DNA of 64,000 nt from Paragonimus skrjabini miyazakii (GCA_014338405.1 JTDE01002278.1:22080-86079); one strand, 5' to 3'; counted from the stretch's first letter, positions 1 through 11,871 are shown. Notes: generated from the sequence alone by a model not told the origin. Made by a program: numbers and translations.

Positions 1-850
1 GTTCGTGCAATATGGTGGGCCCGCCAAAGTGTATCAAGAAGGTTGCTTACATACTGTGCAACTGGTAGTTGAAGTTGCTGTGTAACCGGCAATCGAGCAT
101 CTGAGGGTAGTCTCACTTCTTGACCGACCCACAAAAATGTCGGGTTTGATTAGTGGACGCATAAATAGCATTGCAGTAAACTAACAGACACTTTGGCATA
201 GCTAAGTCCCATTCGGTGACATTCTCCTCTGTGAAAGACTTAGGGAGATTTTTGAGGGATCGGTTCGTTCTTTCCACCTGCCCTTTGCTTTGCGGGTAGT
301 AATCCAAAGCTCACGTTTTATCTATTCCGATTAGTCTACATATTTCGCGAGCCAAAGGGGTTTTAAAGCAGGAGCCTCGATGTAAATGAAGTTGGTCAGG
401 GGCTCCCCAAAGACACACCCAATGATGGACAATGGCTGTTGCTACCGTCGATGTATCCATTTGTGCAGGCGGGACTGATTCGCACCATTTGGTGAAGTAA
501 TCTACTAGGACAAAGATATACCGATTGTTTCAGGATGTCTCAACCAACGGTTCCACATTGTTTACACCGACCAACTCGTTAGAATATCCTGTAGTCATAA
601 TTTGCAGCAGCGCTAGGTGTCTTATTTGAGGGTTTTTGAAGGTACCGCACTTTTCGCACGATTGCCATAACAACCTAACAGCTCTTCGTTGATGCGGCCA
701 CCAAAACCGTTGTTTATTCATTCCCGCATGACCGAGCTCAAGGTGCAAGTTTTTTAGGATTTCATCTACCATGGACTGAGGAACCACAATCCTTTTTGTG
801 TAAGCAGGCTCATACTGGATAAACAGTGCTCCTTTCGCCATCCTGAACTG
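1..850 (-). pseudogene. gypsy integrase remnant (active-site Asp replaced by His)
   Basis: The N-terminal HHCC zinc-binding domain is in the 530-841 reading frame: HLELGHAG supplies the two His and CEKCG the two Cys. The core follows with VDYFTKWCE (first catalytic Asp), then LHLHRGSCF, where the family has Asp before Arg-Gly; here the codon at 380-382 gives His. The third residue is in GQVERTNR. The C-terminal extension GQEVRLPSD to WRAHHIAR is seen in another frame at 1-150. Frameshifts near 150 and 310 and several stops make it non-functional. The second Asp call assumes the usual D,D-35-E alignment. Confidence 0.85.
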
Positions 851-1099
851 CTCTTATAACGATTAAAGGCAACAAGACTCGTAGCTTTTCCCCACTGTTT
901 CTTTGCTCATTTGTCTATCATCATTATTCCGGCACCTTTCGTAGATTAGCGCAGTCTCGGGATCTGCCTCTTGGGCCTTCTGCCAGCGACCATATTCTGC
1001 GATCTGTAGACTGATCGATGTTACATGTTGTGTAGTACAGGACAGACAGTTACCATGCTTGTGCGCGGGACGTCTCGATAGCGAGTCAGCCTTGGACTG

Positions 1100-1400
1100 T
1101 CGTTTGCCGGACTTGTGTCCGCATAAGAAGTCATATTCCTGTGGAATCTCCTGTCATCAGGTCAACTACCCTTCTGAGTCTTCGAAATTTTGCAACCAGC
1201 GGAGGAAGTAATGATCCGTGCGCACGATAAAACGTTTGCTCAGAAGACAATGCCGGAAATGTCGCGCAAAGCATACTAAAGCAAGCTATTCTTTTCTCGT
1301 CGTACAGTAGTGCCAACGTTTACTTAACCACTGGCTACCGTAAGCTATCACCCGATTCCCATTGCACTGTCGCTTGCGTCGATGTGCTAAACAAATTCTT
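1100..1400 (-). pseudogene. gypsy RNase H remnant
   Basis: Minus-strand fragments read DASDSAMG, then an IAYGSQ-like segment, then TTRKE, LLYDEKRIACF in another frame, and RRVVDLMTGDSTGI. These follow the order of a gypsy RNase H domain (the first catalytic Asp in DASDSAMG, then the basic TRKE turn, then the tail before the integrase linker). At least two frameshifts and several stops break it. It lies exactly between the RT and integrase remnants, which supports the assignment. Confidence 0.7.
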
Positions 1401-1499
1401 CGGCCCTCAGTGACAGGTCCGGCATTGGCATTGTGTACACGACTTCCCGGAGTGATTTAAAACTAGGGTCGCACGTTTTCGTCCACGCGAAATGCGGGC

Positions 1500-2095
1500 G
1501 AACTCGGTGGTGATGCGACGCTAACAAGATGTGATTCCTAGGAAGCCCTTCAGTTCGTTTGAATCCTTCGACATGGACCATGATCGAATTTGTTCCATCC
1601 TTCTTGGGTCTCTGCAGATACCCGACTCAGAGATTACATTCCCTAAGAATGTTACTTCTTTGAGCAGGAAGTGGCATTTTGAAGGCTTCAGTTTTAAACC
1701 AACTTCTGCCAGGCGGTCCAGCACGGAATCCAAATTGCGCATATGCTCTCGTTTGGACCTTTCATGAACTATGACATCATCCAGATACAATAGGCATGTT
1801 CGGGGGATCACATCATGAAGTGCTTTCTGCACTAGGTGCTAAAGTGTCGCCGGTGCGTTTCACAGTCCAAAGGGCTCAACTTGGAACGCATACAATTAAG
1901 ACGGTACGCTGAAGGCCATCTTAGCTAGGTTGTTTTCTTCACTATTCACCGGCCAGTAACCCAGTACCAAATCTAAGGTGCCGGAATATGTGGCTACGCC
2001 GAGAACATCAAGAAGGTCGTCGATCTTTGTCAATGGAAATGTGTCTTTCTTTGTCACTTGGTTGGGTTTCCTGTAGTTGACGCATACTCTTAGCG
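1500..2095 (-). pseudogene. gypsy reverse transcriptase remnant
   Basis: Translation from 2095 downward gives RVCVNYRKPNQVTKKDTFPL followed by a DDLLDVLG segment, matching the start of a Ty3/gypsy RT palm and fingers. The catalytic motif reads YLDD (bases 1776-1787) inside CLLYLDDVIVHE, and is followed by the usual GLKLKPSKCHFL and FLGNVIS segments. Open stretches are 1521-1832 and shorter pieces; stops and frame changes separate them, so no full RT could be made. Upstream, the residues RWQQAQATDFETAL normally expected between RNase H and integrase are fused in frame directly to the RT start, showing a rearranged copy. Confidence 0.88.
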
Positions 2096-2134
2096 CAGTC
2101 TCGAAATCTGTTGCTTGAGCCTGCTGCCAGCGAC

Positions 2135-2745
2135 CACCGAGCTCGATTGACCGTCATATCACGTAACCTCTCCAGCCACCGACTCTGTGAGTGACGAGGG
2201 CCCCAACCCGGGAGACGAACCCGGCCTACAGTGGCCAACCCTTTCGTGAACGATTTCATTTGTCTACGCCAGGTCATCATCTGTCCACCTCACGCCTTGC
2301 GCCAATCGGCCGCAGCGTCGGCAAACGGTGCGCGGTGTAACAGACTACTACCTGTCATCCTTAGTACATAGCCTAACCACATAAGTATGTGCAAATGTAG
2401 TGACTGAACAAAAGAACTCGTTTGACAATCAATGTCAAACACATGCTTCCTAACCTCCTCGTTGCTTACTCGCTGGTGCCACCCGATACGAGCTATTGAA
2501 CGTAGACATCGGTGGTCAGATATCTGAAGACACTTCACGTCTTTTACCCTAAGCGGCCAGGTTTTGCTGCCGTAAAGTAATAGAGCCATCATTGTTGCCT
2601 CATATACACCACCCTGAGCCTCAGAGAGATATCTCTGCCTTCAGAGGTGTCCCAGATTGGTGAATTCCGTCCTAGCCTTGGAGATTCGCGCTTCTATTTC
2701 ATTCCCTGCACCAATACTACCACTGATGCAGTTTCCCAAGTATAT
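2135..2745 (-). pseudogene. LINE (RTE/BovB-like) post-RT C-terminal fragment
   Basis: The minus strand encodes LGNCIS, ARISKARTEFTNL, then LLYGSKTWPLRVKDV, CLRSIARIGWHQRVSNEEVR, and in a second frame TWRRQMKSFTKGLATVGRVR followed by LPGWGPRHSQSRWLERLRDM. This is the familiar region downstream of the reverse transcriptase in flatworm non-LTR elements. One frameshift separates the 2290-2592 and 2008-2280 frames and a stop lies upstream. Only this last part of the element is present. Its coding end (NRARW) runs directly into gypsy sequence, so the two elements form a chimera. The clade label is from memory of the motif. Confidence 0.8.
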
Positions 2746-4732
2746 TTTCATCGAAATTCATTGCCTTAGCTGATTCATAGGACCCTAGTGCAAATTGATG
2801 TGTTTGCCGATTAAAATTTTAAGGATCGATACCCTACCATATTCACGATATTTTATCCCTTCGTTTGGAACGGAATGAATTATGCATTACAGACTTTTCC
2901 AAATTATCACAAATCAAATACCACAACTTTCAAATTTTGTTTGTATTATCAACCTGTTATGGTTTTAGCACAATAACTTCAATCCTTATGTAAGATATAG
3001 TTGGCTTTGGGTCACAAATTTTCGACAAACAATTTCACTCAAAAAGTTGCGAAACCATAACACGTAAAATCAGTTCCATCAAAACTGAGCACAACTTGGT
3101 GAACCTTACAGTTTCCCTACTCAGGTATGCGAAAATTAGTGAATAATATGACGAAAAATGTTGAACTAAACTTTCATATGTGATAATTCGACCATGCCTA
3201 GTTTGAGATCAATGGTGCAGTGGTCATTAAGATTACTATAAGACAGCTTGGATGGATTTCACATATGTTCAGTGATTTTGCTAGGCAGAAGCTAGCTAGA
3301 AAATCCACCAGAATGTAAAAACTACGATTTGGTGTAAGCGATAGTGAGTTGAGAAATGATCCAATCCCTAATTACTCATCAATAAAATTGAACTAGCACA
3401 CAGTTTGGAGAAGCTATCGAAGGAATGTGTTGAACAACATTGTATATCAGCTGACTAAGAGCACCTACTAAGAGGTAAAAAGGAGTAGCAATGTTATCGG
3501 GAAACTTAGGAATAAACTTTGGGTTGATTTCCCGTGACAGTTTTCTTCTTTGCCTGCCAGAAATACTTAGTCAGTCCGATCCTGTTGAGAAAAGGAAAAC
3601 AAACGTTCATTTTGGTACCACCTAACTTTGACTTTCCACCATCGCAAGGTTGACTGGAATTCGACCAACATCTTCAAACAGCTGCTACAGTTTGCGCCGT
3701 GCTAACTTGATATGAGCAAGCATCACCACAACGGACACATCAGCTGACATCCTGATAATCACCACAACGTTTTATCAGTCTACAATTGAGATTATTTGCT
3801 GCAAATAACATACCTAATCGGTCACAGTAGGCGATCAGTTCATTAGGCGGCTGGTTGACGCTGTAATTTTGAATCTCAAATATGTTATCCGTCCGTCCAC
3901 CTTTACGATTTCTGTGGCTACTGTTAGGGATACTGCTCGAAATCCCGACACCCTTCGGAAGATGGTCAGTAACAACGTTCTAGCTAAGTACCAACTGCAC
4001 AAGTGCATGGGACTTAACTCCACCAGTAGATAATTTAAGTTTGCTTTACAGAAAAACAGCGTAAACACTAAAGAACATAGAAGAATGATACCACAATTGT
4101 CAGTGGTTTGAAGTTTGTAGGCCCTCCCCCTATTTTTCCTACCCTCTAGGATTTTTTAAATTGTGGATTCCGTTCGCTTACTCTCACAGTGATATTTGAG
4201 CACGAGTTTGACTGCTGTCTGGTTGGTTTGTATTCATATGAAATACTTCAGCGATCTCTGGTAGTTTTTATCCAAAAACTTGGCAGTAGTGTGAATTTTG
4301 TCATTTGGTATTCCTCGTATGGTGTATAATAGCTGACCAGTTTAATTTGCCTCATAAATCTTACGTTTCAAGTGTTCTCCAAATCCGATCGTACTATTTA
4401 GAAAAAACTCTATAGTTTTCAACCGAGTCACATCAATACTGCTAAAAAAATTAATTTTCTGTGAGTTGTAGATGAATACGTAATGAATACCAATATTTTA
4501 ACAAAACCAAATATATAATAAGTAATCTGAGCATCCTAAATTTTTAGTGCTATTTTTAATGGTTGCTAGGTGTGTCAGTCAAAGCAATCAACCTAATTGT
4601 TTTTCTATCCCTTTCACCGTCACCTTACTTAATTAAAAAAATACTGGACTACTCTCCATAAGTTGAAACTAAAAAAACGCCATAATGTCGTTGAATTGCG
4701 TAAATCTTTCGTATTTACTGTTTTTATTACAG
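2746..4732. other. Unassigned AT-rich DNA
   Basis: About 2 kb with only short open frames, none resembling a known protein, and no repeat shared with the rest of the window that I could see. The far end holds the pyrimidine-rich run and AG that open the weak exon candidate at 4733. Confidence 0.5.
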
Positions 4733-4892
4733 ACGATTTGCAATGCTGGCCGAAAATCAGTGCGTTGTTATGACAACAGTAGCCACAGGCAGAACATTAC
4801 GTATAAAACATTTCGATATCAATTAATCTGTATTCGTTTGTTTCAGTGATCCTCAGGTGATCACATCGATACACTTCGGAATGTGATACCAG
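4733..4892 (+). other. Possible pair of small exons with a 46-nt intron
   Basis: A strong acceptor (tttttattacag) precedes 4733 and a second one (cgtttgtttcag) precedes 4847. A GTATAA donor at 4801 would give a 68-nt exon, a 46-nt intron and a second exon that ends at a stop (TGA 4885-4887) or splices at CAG/GTGAAT (4892). Joined in one frame it reads CNAGRKSVRCYDNSSHRQN, whose Cys and Arg spacing faintly recalls a thrombospondin type-1 module. No neighbouring exon was found. The signals are common by chance in AT-rich DNA, so this is a weak call. Confidence 0.18.
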
Positions 4893-6093
4893 GTGAATCG
4901 GACCCTGATTTAGTTTGCGACCTCATTTGGTTACAAACTAGATTAGTTATCGCTAACTTCAAAATATTTAATGCTCATAATTATAATCTTGAAGATCAAA
5001 GAATTTTTATCAAGAATTGGTAGTGCATTTCACTTCAATTATTAGGACTTCCTAGGTTAATAATATTTATGTTCTTATGTTGAAAGGTAAAAAAAATGGA
5101 GTTCGTAAAGTTTCACTAAAGTATTTAACAGAACAACTTGAAGGTTATAAAATAAACTGAATGCATTTCTACATAATAGCATTTGACTAAACGAGTAGTC
5201 TAAACGCGGTACATTTGCCTATCGTCGAACATCCGACAAACGTTGAGCGTTGTACCGATGGATGTTGGATTTTAGATTGATCTTTCTCATCGCGGAAATT
5301 GCCATCGAGAAGAGGCCAGTGTCTGATGAGATATTCGGGTAGCAAATAACATGCGACACTGCGGTCCGTGGGCACAGTGAACAACGTATAACACAAACGT
5401 TTTTACAGTTGTTAGCAATCAGGTGATCCACGAATTCAGACGGGCGAATGAAGGATACTTACAGAATTCTTAGGCATATGAATGTTACCAATCCATAGGA
5501 ATGGCTTCCCCAGATAGACAGTAAGAGGAAAGCAGCTTTTAATCGTGGAATACTAGTGTACTGTTCAATTTAATCCATGTCATTGACTCAACTCGTTAAT
5601 TTAACAGTGAAGCCATCAACGTGGTAAACGATTAATTCAACCACAATAAGTCTGATGGCTGAGTCACCGGACGGAGCGATAAGGGAAACAGTTTAACTTA
5701 CCTACTTATTCTATTGCGCTACTGCTCCAGTTCAATTGTCTAGTCATGACTAGTAGATCTAGAGCCGATGACAGAAACAGAAGCAAACAAATCTTGATTT
5801 TCAAACACTTTAAGTCTGCTGGAACATACGGTTTCGTGCTGGCATTACTCTGTACGCCGTTAATAAGGGCTTTTTCAGCTGATCCAGCTAGTGCGAACGA
5901 TTGAGTATATTCTTCTGATTTGCAGTCAATCGATCACGGTTCCCGTATTCATTGAAGAAGTTACGGACCCCTGCGCCAGCTCCATGGGATTCGACGCCAG
6001 CTTGGTTAAAGCTTTGGCTCTGACGTCAACTATGCATCGATGACTCCGTGCAGTCCGGAAACGTATAGTAGGAAAGGGCGAGAAAGTTCCTAC
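4893..6093. other. Unassigned intergenic or intronic DNA
   Basis: Short frames only. Opposite-strand open stretches near 5187-5431 overlap each other and show no family features. Confidence 0.5.
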
Positions 6094-6243
6094 CTGAAAT
6101 GTGACTAACAAAAAATAACCAATCTTGGTCATATTGTGGATCAGAATTATCCGTACTACCGACTGATCGATTGCCACTTCCACACTCAGCCATGTCAAAC
6201 AAGTATAAGAACATGCCGTCGGAGCCACATTCGTAAACATTAA
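6094..6243 (-). CDS. Candidate internal exon of an unrecognised host gene
   Basis: Read on the minus strand, a branch-like ctaacac, a pyrimidine-rich run and AG stand just before 6243, and CAG/GTAGGA forms a good donor after 6094. The 150-nt segment between is open in a single frame and encodes 49 full codons with composition unlike random AT-rich DNA: it starts NVYECGSDGMF, contains MAECGSGNRSVG and ends DQDWLFFVSHIS. It has two Cys and many Ser, Asp and Gly. No family was recognised and no partner exon was identified with confidence. It could be a chance combination of splice signals. Confidence 0.35.
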
Positions 6244-6963
6244 CTCAGAACACGGAATAAAGGTGTTAGTTCGAAAACAAACAGACAGTCTTATGCTCAC
6301 ACACCCACACAATCATGCGTGCTAATTCATGCCGGATACGTCACGCAACAAACTAACCAATCAAGTGTACAAGTGCAAATTGGTTCGTCTGTTTGTTGAT
6401 CGCTTGCCTTTGGTCATTAATCTCTTATATGCTTATGTCATCGAACCAGTCAACATACACAGTAAATTGATGGCTTACCAAGTCATGTTCTTTTTACCCT
6501 AGCGGGGCAACTTAACGAAGGGAGAATGTCTAGTCTAGTGATCAGCTTTAGCAAAGTACACCACAGCCGTTCTCGTTCATTATTTTCGCCCAGTCAATTC
6601 AGCCGTGGGAAAATAAAGGACCGCGCATTGAATTCCAGTGCAGATTTCTCAGCTAGTGGTAATCTAACTGATATTGTCTATGCGGTTTACAATCTCTTAT
6701 TACTTGATAATTCTCACTTAGCATAGATAATCGCACATGATACTTCACCACCTTCGCAATATTGTACTATGCACTTTGCAGCCACAAAGTGCAAGCTGCT
6801 CAGTCAAAATAACTGAGAATTCGTGGATTTGGTTTTGGATAACAAAATCATACAGGTTACTGACCGCTTCGTTTCAATGGAAAGCTGAACCAACACTATT
6901 TGTGACATTTGGAATAAAACGGTATCTTGTGTTTAAAACGTGAGACTATCCTTTATCACCTAG
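6244..6963. other. Unassigned DNA between two exon candidates
   Basis: Contains a 66-codon open frame (6526-6726, +) with Ser/Arg-rich start and no recognisable features; treated as chance. Confidence 0.45.
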
Positions 6964-7171
6964 GTCTTCTCCAGCTGCAGAGGCTTGTCTACAGGAAATC
7001 CAGGAGACGTGTCCATAGAAAGATCACGTGAGCAATACCACCCTACGGCTGACGACAACGGATGTTTGCGATCAAAGAAGTTGCTTGCCTTCTTTATTTT
7101 CGAGCGTCGAAGTCTGTGTTCAACCAAATGCCAGTTAGAGAACGATAAGAATGTGAGATGGATATTTGCTA
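6964..7171 (+). CDS. Candidate exon, unrecognised product
   Basis: The acceptor tcctttatcacctag ends at 6963 and the donor A/GTGAGT follows 7171. The 208 nt between are open, beginning VFSSCRGLSTGNPGDVS and ending NDKNVRWIFA, a charged and Cys-containing peptide (four Cys in about 69 residues). The opposite strand is also open over much of this span (6960-7205), which reduces confidence. No family is recognised. If real it belongs to a gene on the strand opposite the 6094-6243 candidate. Confidence 0.25.
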
Positions 7172-10100
7172 GTGAGTTATAGTTACGTCCGCTCGGTCTG
7201 TTCATAATTGTTCTTAGACTACTATGGCAGGATCATGTGATAAGGATGTCACATCCAACACTCTTCGTCGATGTTTAGCTTAATGCAGTATGGAGCGAAG
7301 TGAACAGCTGAGGGCATAATATGGAGAAACTGAAGTAGCCATTGTAAGTTAGAGGTCTCAACTCGGGTTTGTTCCCAGTGCTCGAACCACTGTGAAACAC
7401 GGTTTCTGTGGTAGGAAGTGCTAAGAGAAATTTCAATTGATTGGGCTGAGTGATGTTTTAATTGTTTGACATGATTATTCTGAAACAATGACAATTAATG
7501 AGGTAAGGCAGTAAAAGCCTGAAGAAAATTGTTTTTAACTTGGCTGGTTGTTTACACGATCAATATACTGTCACGCTGTATGGTTCGTTTAACGATATCG
7601 TCATTTCACACTTGGAATTACACACTTGGATTCCGTTTAAGTGTGAAATGTCTGAGATTCCGGTATGACCTCATAGCTCAGCTGGGCCACCTCATAGGAG
7701 AATGCATGGGAGATTAAGTCTGTCATACCAGATGGTGGTATAACTACACCCGTATCACGCGATGTGTCATATCAATAGCACTGAGATCACATGAACCACG
7801 CTTATCACAACCTGTTTAGATCTGATTACACTGCAGTTTTTCACACAGTCGTCTAAGTATGACAAATCAGAACCACGTTTAACGACGGGTACCTGTCGAA
7901 GGAGAGACGATTCTCTGATTAGTACTGTTTAAACAGCTGTTACTAATTTAGGCCATGGGTTGATGAGACCAAGTTCCGAAGTGAATGCTTACATTATGTT
8001 CGGTTCACTCTTCACAGACCTGCTTCAGTCCAACTATCTAATATGCTTTTGTTTTCCTTTCTGCATAAATGTTTATGTTACGTGTGTTTTATTACAGAAT
8101 TCTACAGAAAACTTCAAGTCTATGATTGTTATTTTCATTAGTCCTGTAAACTTTTACTCGATATTTATGTAATGCAATACAGCGTATTCCACGTCCAGTT
8201 GGACAAGTATCCAATTAACTGACGTTGTTAGCAGACAACGACATGCTTATGAGCACCGAAATGCGTCAATATGAGTGATCAATACTAAGTTATGATGAGA
8301 CCATGCAAGACGACTGGAACGTTCATTAAAAAAGGTACTTGAAACAGATTTGCAATATCTGACTTTTAGGTGCATGCATAATAAAATTTTATTGCGCTTT
8401 TTATTGCCCATTCAAAAGCGCCGTTCCACAAAATCATGTGGATTACAAACGGTGAACCGACCAACAGTGAACATTCTTTGAAAAATTAGAAACGTTTATT
8501 TGCTTCGACTAACTGAAGGCATCATTGGAAGAAGAAAATACAAAATGTGTGGACAGGATTGTGTTTGACAAATTGTTTCTTTCCATTGGCTGAATTGTAA
8601 AATACTGAGCAACCAAAAGGGAGTTATTTGTCAGAATTGAAATAAGGAAGATAGTGACTAATTGAACTACAACCTCGTACAGATGATCAGAGATTAGGTG
8701 GATTATAGGTAATCAGTGGTACTTGGGGATGGGTAGGCGGGAACAGAAGAAACTGTCTCTCTGGTTAGGCACACCTGCCCTACATAGTAATCTCAAGTTT
8801 TGACAAATTCGCCTGTGGAAACATGCCCCGGGGAGGTGATCGGACTGCCACTATCACGACCAAGAAAGTGGATGCATCACATGGTCGGTTGCAGCACATG
8901 CCAAATGTTTTTCGCTTTTTAGTGTGACGGTCACCCTCAGACAGGCTACCATAGACGAACTGATGTACTGTGTCGTACCGTAATGAAGCTACGCTGGACA
9001 ATGTTTGAAAGTTAGCCCGCCAAAAGATCGAAAATGCGACCTGAACAAGTTAAACCACAAGAAGAGCCAAATGAACAGAACTGGAATGAAAAAGCATTAG
9101 TTAGTCGCTCCCGGCGATTTTGAGGGTAATTCACTCAGTAACGCGTATTCGACAATTCCAATAACGCTTATTCAGACAGTCGGATTAACGGGACAATATT
9201 CCAAGTCCAAAAAACGACAGAAACGGCGATCAAAAAGATTAGAATTTATACGGTACTGTTTGGTAAAATTACAATAAAGGTACTATCTCATCTTGACTGT
9301 GAATCAAACGGATGCACAAATTATTCAGCAAAGGCGTTCAAAATGGAATAACTAATTACGAGTCTACAAAGAGTCACCAGTCAACGGAAAATAAGCCCAT
9401 TAAAACAATCGGGTGCAGATGAAGGTGAAAACGTGTCAAACAATACCAAGAAGGCGATGTTAACAGATAAGCAATGATAGTTACAAAAAAGAAAGCAAAC
9501 ATTTTGTGTGTAATTATGGTACCAAATTCATCATGATCGTTTACTGCACACAGCAAAGATAAATAAAGCCTTTCTGCAAACAAACCAAACATGCTTCAAC
9601 CGATTAATCGCTCCGTATCACACCAAATGAAAGACGATAAATGTGCCAGACGAACTTCAACAGATCCAACAAGTGCTGGTATGTGCATTATTTCTCGAAT
9701 AGGGTAATGCAATCCTTTTCGAGGGGAACGTCGAAATAGAACCCATGGCATGACAGGTATTGTCAACAGCGTTAGTTATCTGCTGCGGAATCAGCCCAGT
9801 CACTACTTCCTTTTTGAGCGGCAAGTTTACCAAAGATTTTCCTCGTCAACACTATCTCCTAGTGCTCGCAGTTTTTCTTGGGACGTATTTCAAGTTGGTC
9901 TTTATTGGTAGGAGTTTCCGGTGGCTTACTTAACTCTGCGGTTTTTGTGTTCTCCTTAAAGATTTTCTTCCGTCTCCTATTCAACAACCTTACGAGACCA
10001 GTTTTGAGGCTGAACATAACATATCTGTAGAAATGCACCTGCTCGTCGTTCCAAGATGTTCCATATGTTCACTTCGCTATCCATTCTATCTGCGTATCGT

Positions 10101-10669
10101 TTTCACATCCAAACAATGGTAACTCAATACCGATTTCTTGTTTGAGGGTATGCACAGTGTGTTTATGTGTCTCTTGTTAGGATTCTCCACGTCTTTAGCT
10201 GCATCCACCATGTAGAAAGTATTAACTGCACATCTTTTGACGGTACTAACTGCCACTTAGCATTATGCTCACAAGGATATCAAAAATCGTTGGGCCTGAT
10301 GGTGACCCCCAAACAACACCATTAATTTTGCGACAACATTCAAGGTTGCATTAAAACGGAATGTTTGTCATACAGGACATTAGTGACTCCGTTATTACAG
10401 TTAATAACATGCTGAATTTTACCTAACGACTTTTTCTGAGTCCATAAGGAAAGTCGACTGTTCCGACTATGCCGTAGTTAGTGAATAGCGATGAGTCATT
10501 TGAAGATTACAGTCGCTTGTCAAACAAACTGAGTTATAAGTCCGGGTCAAGAAACTCAGATGCGTCCTCCATCCTGTACATTAAAACTTGTCTAAAGCGA
10601 CCGATCCACAACAGCATAACAAAAGGAATGAAACCTATGCAAAATATGTCTTGACCGTAGTCCCCAGTC
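7172..10669. other. Unassigned DNA, 3.5 kb
   Basis: No recognised genes. The only segment worth naming is 8780-8990 (-): an acceptor-like ctaac plus tccag precedes a 70-codon frame that runs VASLRYDTVHQFVYG to a stop, containing CCNRPCDAS. It could be a terminal exon but has no homologue I know. The rest shows short frames and no repeat structure that I could see. Confidence 0.45.
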
Positions 10670-11407
10670 CAGCAGAAAGAACGACCACTAGCAATAAGGT
10701 AAAAGCCAAAGTAGGAAAAAACAAAAAAACAAAAACTAACAAATAAAGCGAGAATCAACAGACGGAGAAACAGAAATCAAAGCCACAAAACTAAAGCGAA
10801 TAACCCACCAAAAATAAACGATCACACAACAACACGACCGCAAAATATGGCCCTGAATAAAAGATCACGACGACGAAACAAACCGATAAAAACGCACAGC
10901 ACGAAGCAACCCATGAAGCGAAGGTATAAACAACAGACACTACAAGCTACGACGACAGAAGGACCAAACAGAACCATGCAGAAAAATCCACATAAAGCAC
11001 CCAGAAATCAAAACGGAAGGGTCAGCTATGCATAACAGACGGATAGGAAACACATCAAATTAAAATACAAGCCAAGAGCACCAACGAGAGCACAAAACAA
11101 AGCATAAAGTACCGCCAACACAACCAGACAAAACAAAACGGACAAAAAACAAGTGAAACGCTCGAGACAGTGTCAGCATGATATCTAACGCCATATAAAA
11201 CCGACCCACAAAAAGACGAAAGGTAGAGACACAAAACGGAACATGCAATAAGGAGAAAAAGATACCAAACAAAAGGAACCCGTTCAGCGAATCACAGACT
11301 CCACACAAAAAATCAGTACCAAGCGGGCGGAAGAAGAAACCCGGATAACAACAGAAATCAAACCACCACAAAGGAGCCAAAAAGGCAAAAAGAACCAAAA
11401 AAAAAAA
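10670..11407. repeat. T-depleted, strand-asymmetric tract
   Basis: The + strand is almost lacking T for over 700 bases. Hand counts of three 60-base lines give T = 5 (10921-10980), 3 (11101-11160) and 2 (11341-11400). Both A and C are enriched, so it is not a simple microsatellite and shows no clear period. It ends in an A run (11397-11407) that abuts the left arm of the PLE palindrome. Long frames on the minus strand here (for example 11060-11398), rich in Phe, Leu and Cys, are a by-product of the composition and are not called as genes. Confidence 0.75.
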
Positions 11408-11410
11408 TCA

Positions 11411-11871
11411 GAAAATCGGTGTGGCGAACAAACTCGTTTTCGGCTATTCATCATCAGACCATATACATACCGCTTATAATAAAACAAAGCTGTCAGGACA
11501 AAGTGAACATAACATGTAACAAATTCAAACGAGATCAATCACATCTTAGATACACATGGAGATAACGTTTAGATACAATTACGTCATAATTATGATACAA
11601 CCGGAGTCGTGGGAGTTTGATCGGTCATGGTAAGGGAGGTGGACCGTGGGAACTGCGAGGCCTGAACAAATAGCTTCCATGTGCGCAATGGTGAGTTATA
11701 CAGTCGAATTCTGATCGCCCCAGCCATGGCTAAAATTCGGCTTCTTACGACTTTTGACTGTCCGCTTTTGGCTCGGTAAATCTGTCGAAGATAAGAGACC
11801 GGATTGACTGTGTGATGCGAGTTGACAAGATATGACACAATTGAGCTGGTGATTGTCTTGATGACTCCGGC
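11411..11871 (-). repeat. Left arm of PLE palindrome (inverted PLE 3' end)
   Basis: This is the reverse complement of 12733-13193. Position pairs at both ends of the arms sum to 24604, so there is no net insertion or deletion over 461 bp, and the peptides read from both arms (for example VRSRILAMAGAIRIRLYNSP) are identical. It carries the C-terminal coding end and 3' untranslated part of a Penelope-like element in minus orientation. Weaker matching continues about 10 bp inward, to roughly 11881. Outside it lies the A run and T-poor tract. Confidence 0.95.
11417..11472 (-). ncRNA. Inverted copy of the hammerhead-like motif
   Basis: Exact reverse-complement counterpart of the motif at 13132-13187, inside the left palindrome arm. 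The same pairing and the same weakness in stem II apply. Confidence 0.4.

Larger units (their letters stand above)
1..2095 (-). mobile_element. Decayed Ty3/gypsy retrotransposon, pol region
   Basis: On the minus strand the order is reverse transcriptase (about 2095-1500), RNase H (about 1400-1100), linker, zinc-binding integrase N-terminus (about 840-620), integrase core and C-terminus (about 520-1). This is the gypsy pol order. Every domain is interrupted by frameshifts or stops, so it is a dead copy. The left end runs off the window and no LTR is visible. At its upstream end (2095) it is joined to LINE sequence rather than to gag or protease. Family assignment rests on motifs recognised by eye, including the YLDD box, the HHCC zinc finger and the GQVER integrase motif. 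Confidence 0.9.

Noticed and set aside
11060..11538. Long minus-strand frames rich in Phe, Leu and Cys as membrane proteins
   Set aside because: They exist because the + strand is T-poor over the same span, or (11411 on) because they lie in the PLE arm.
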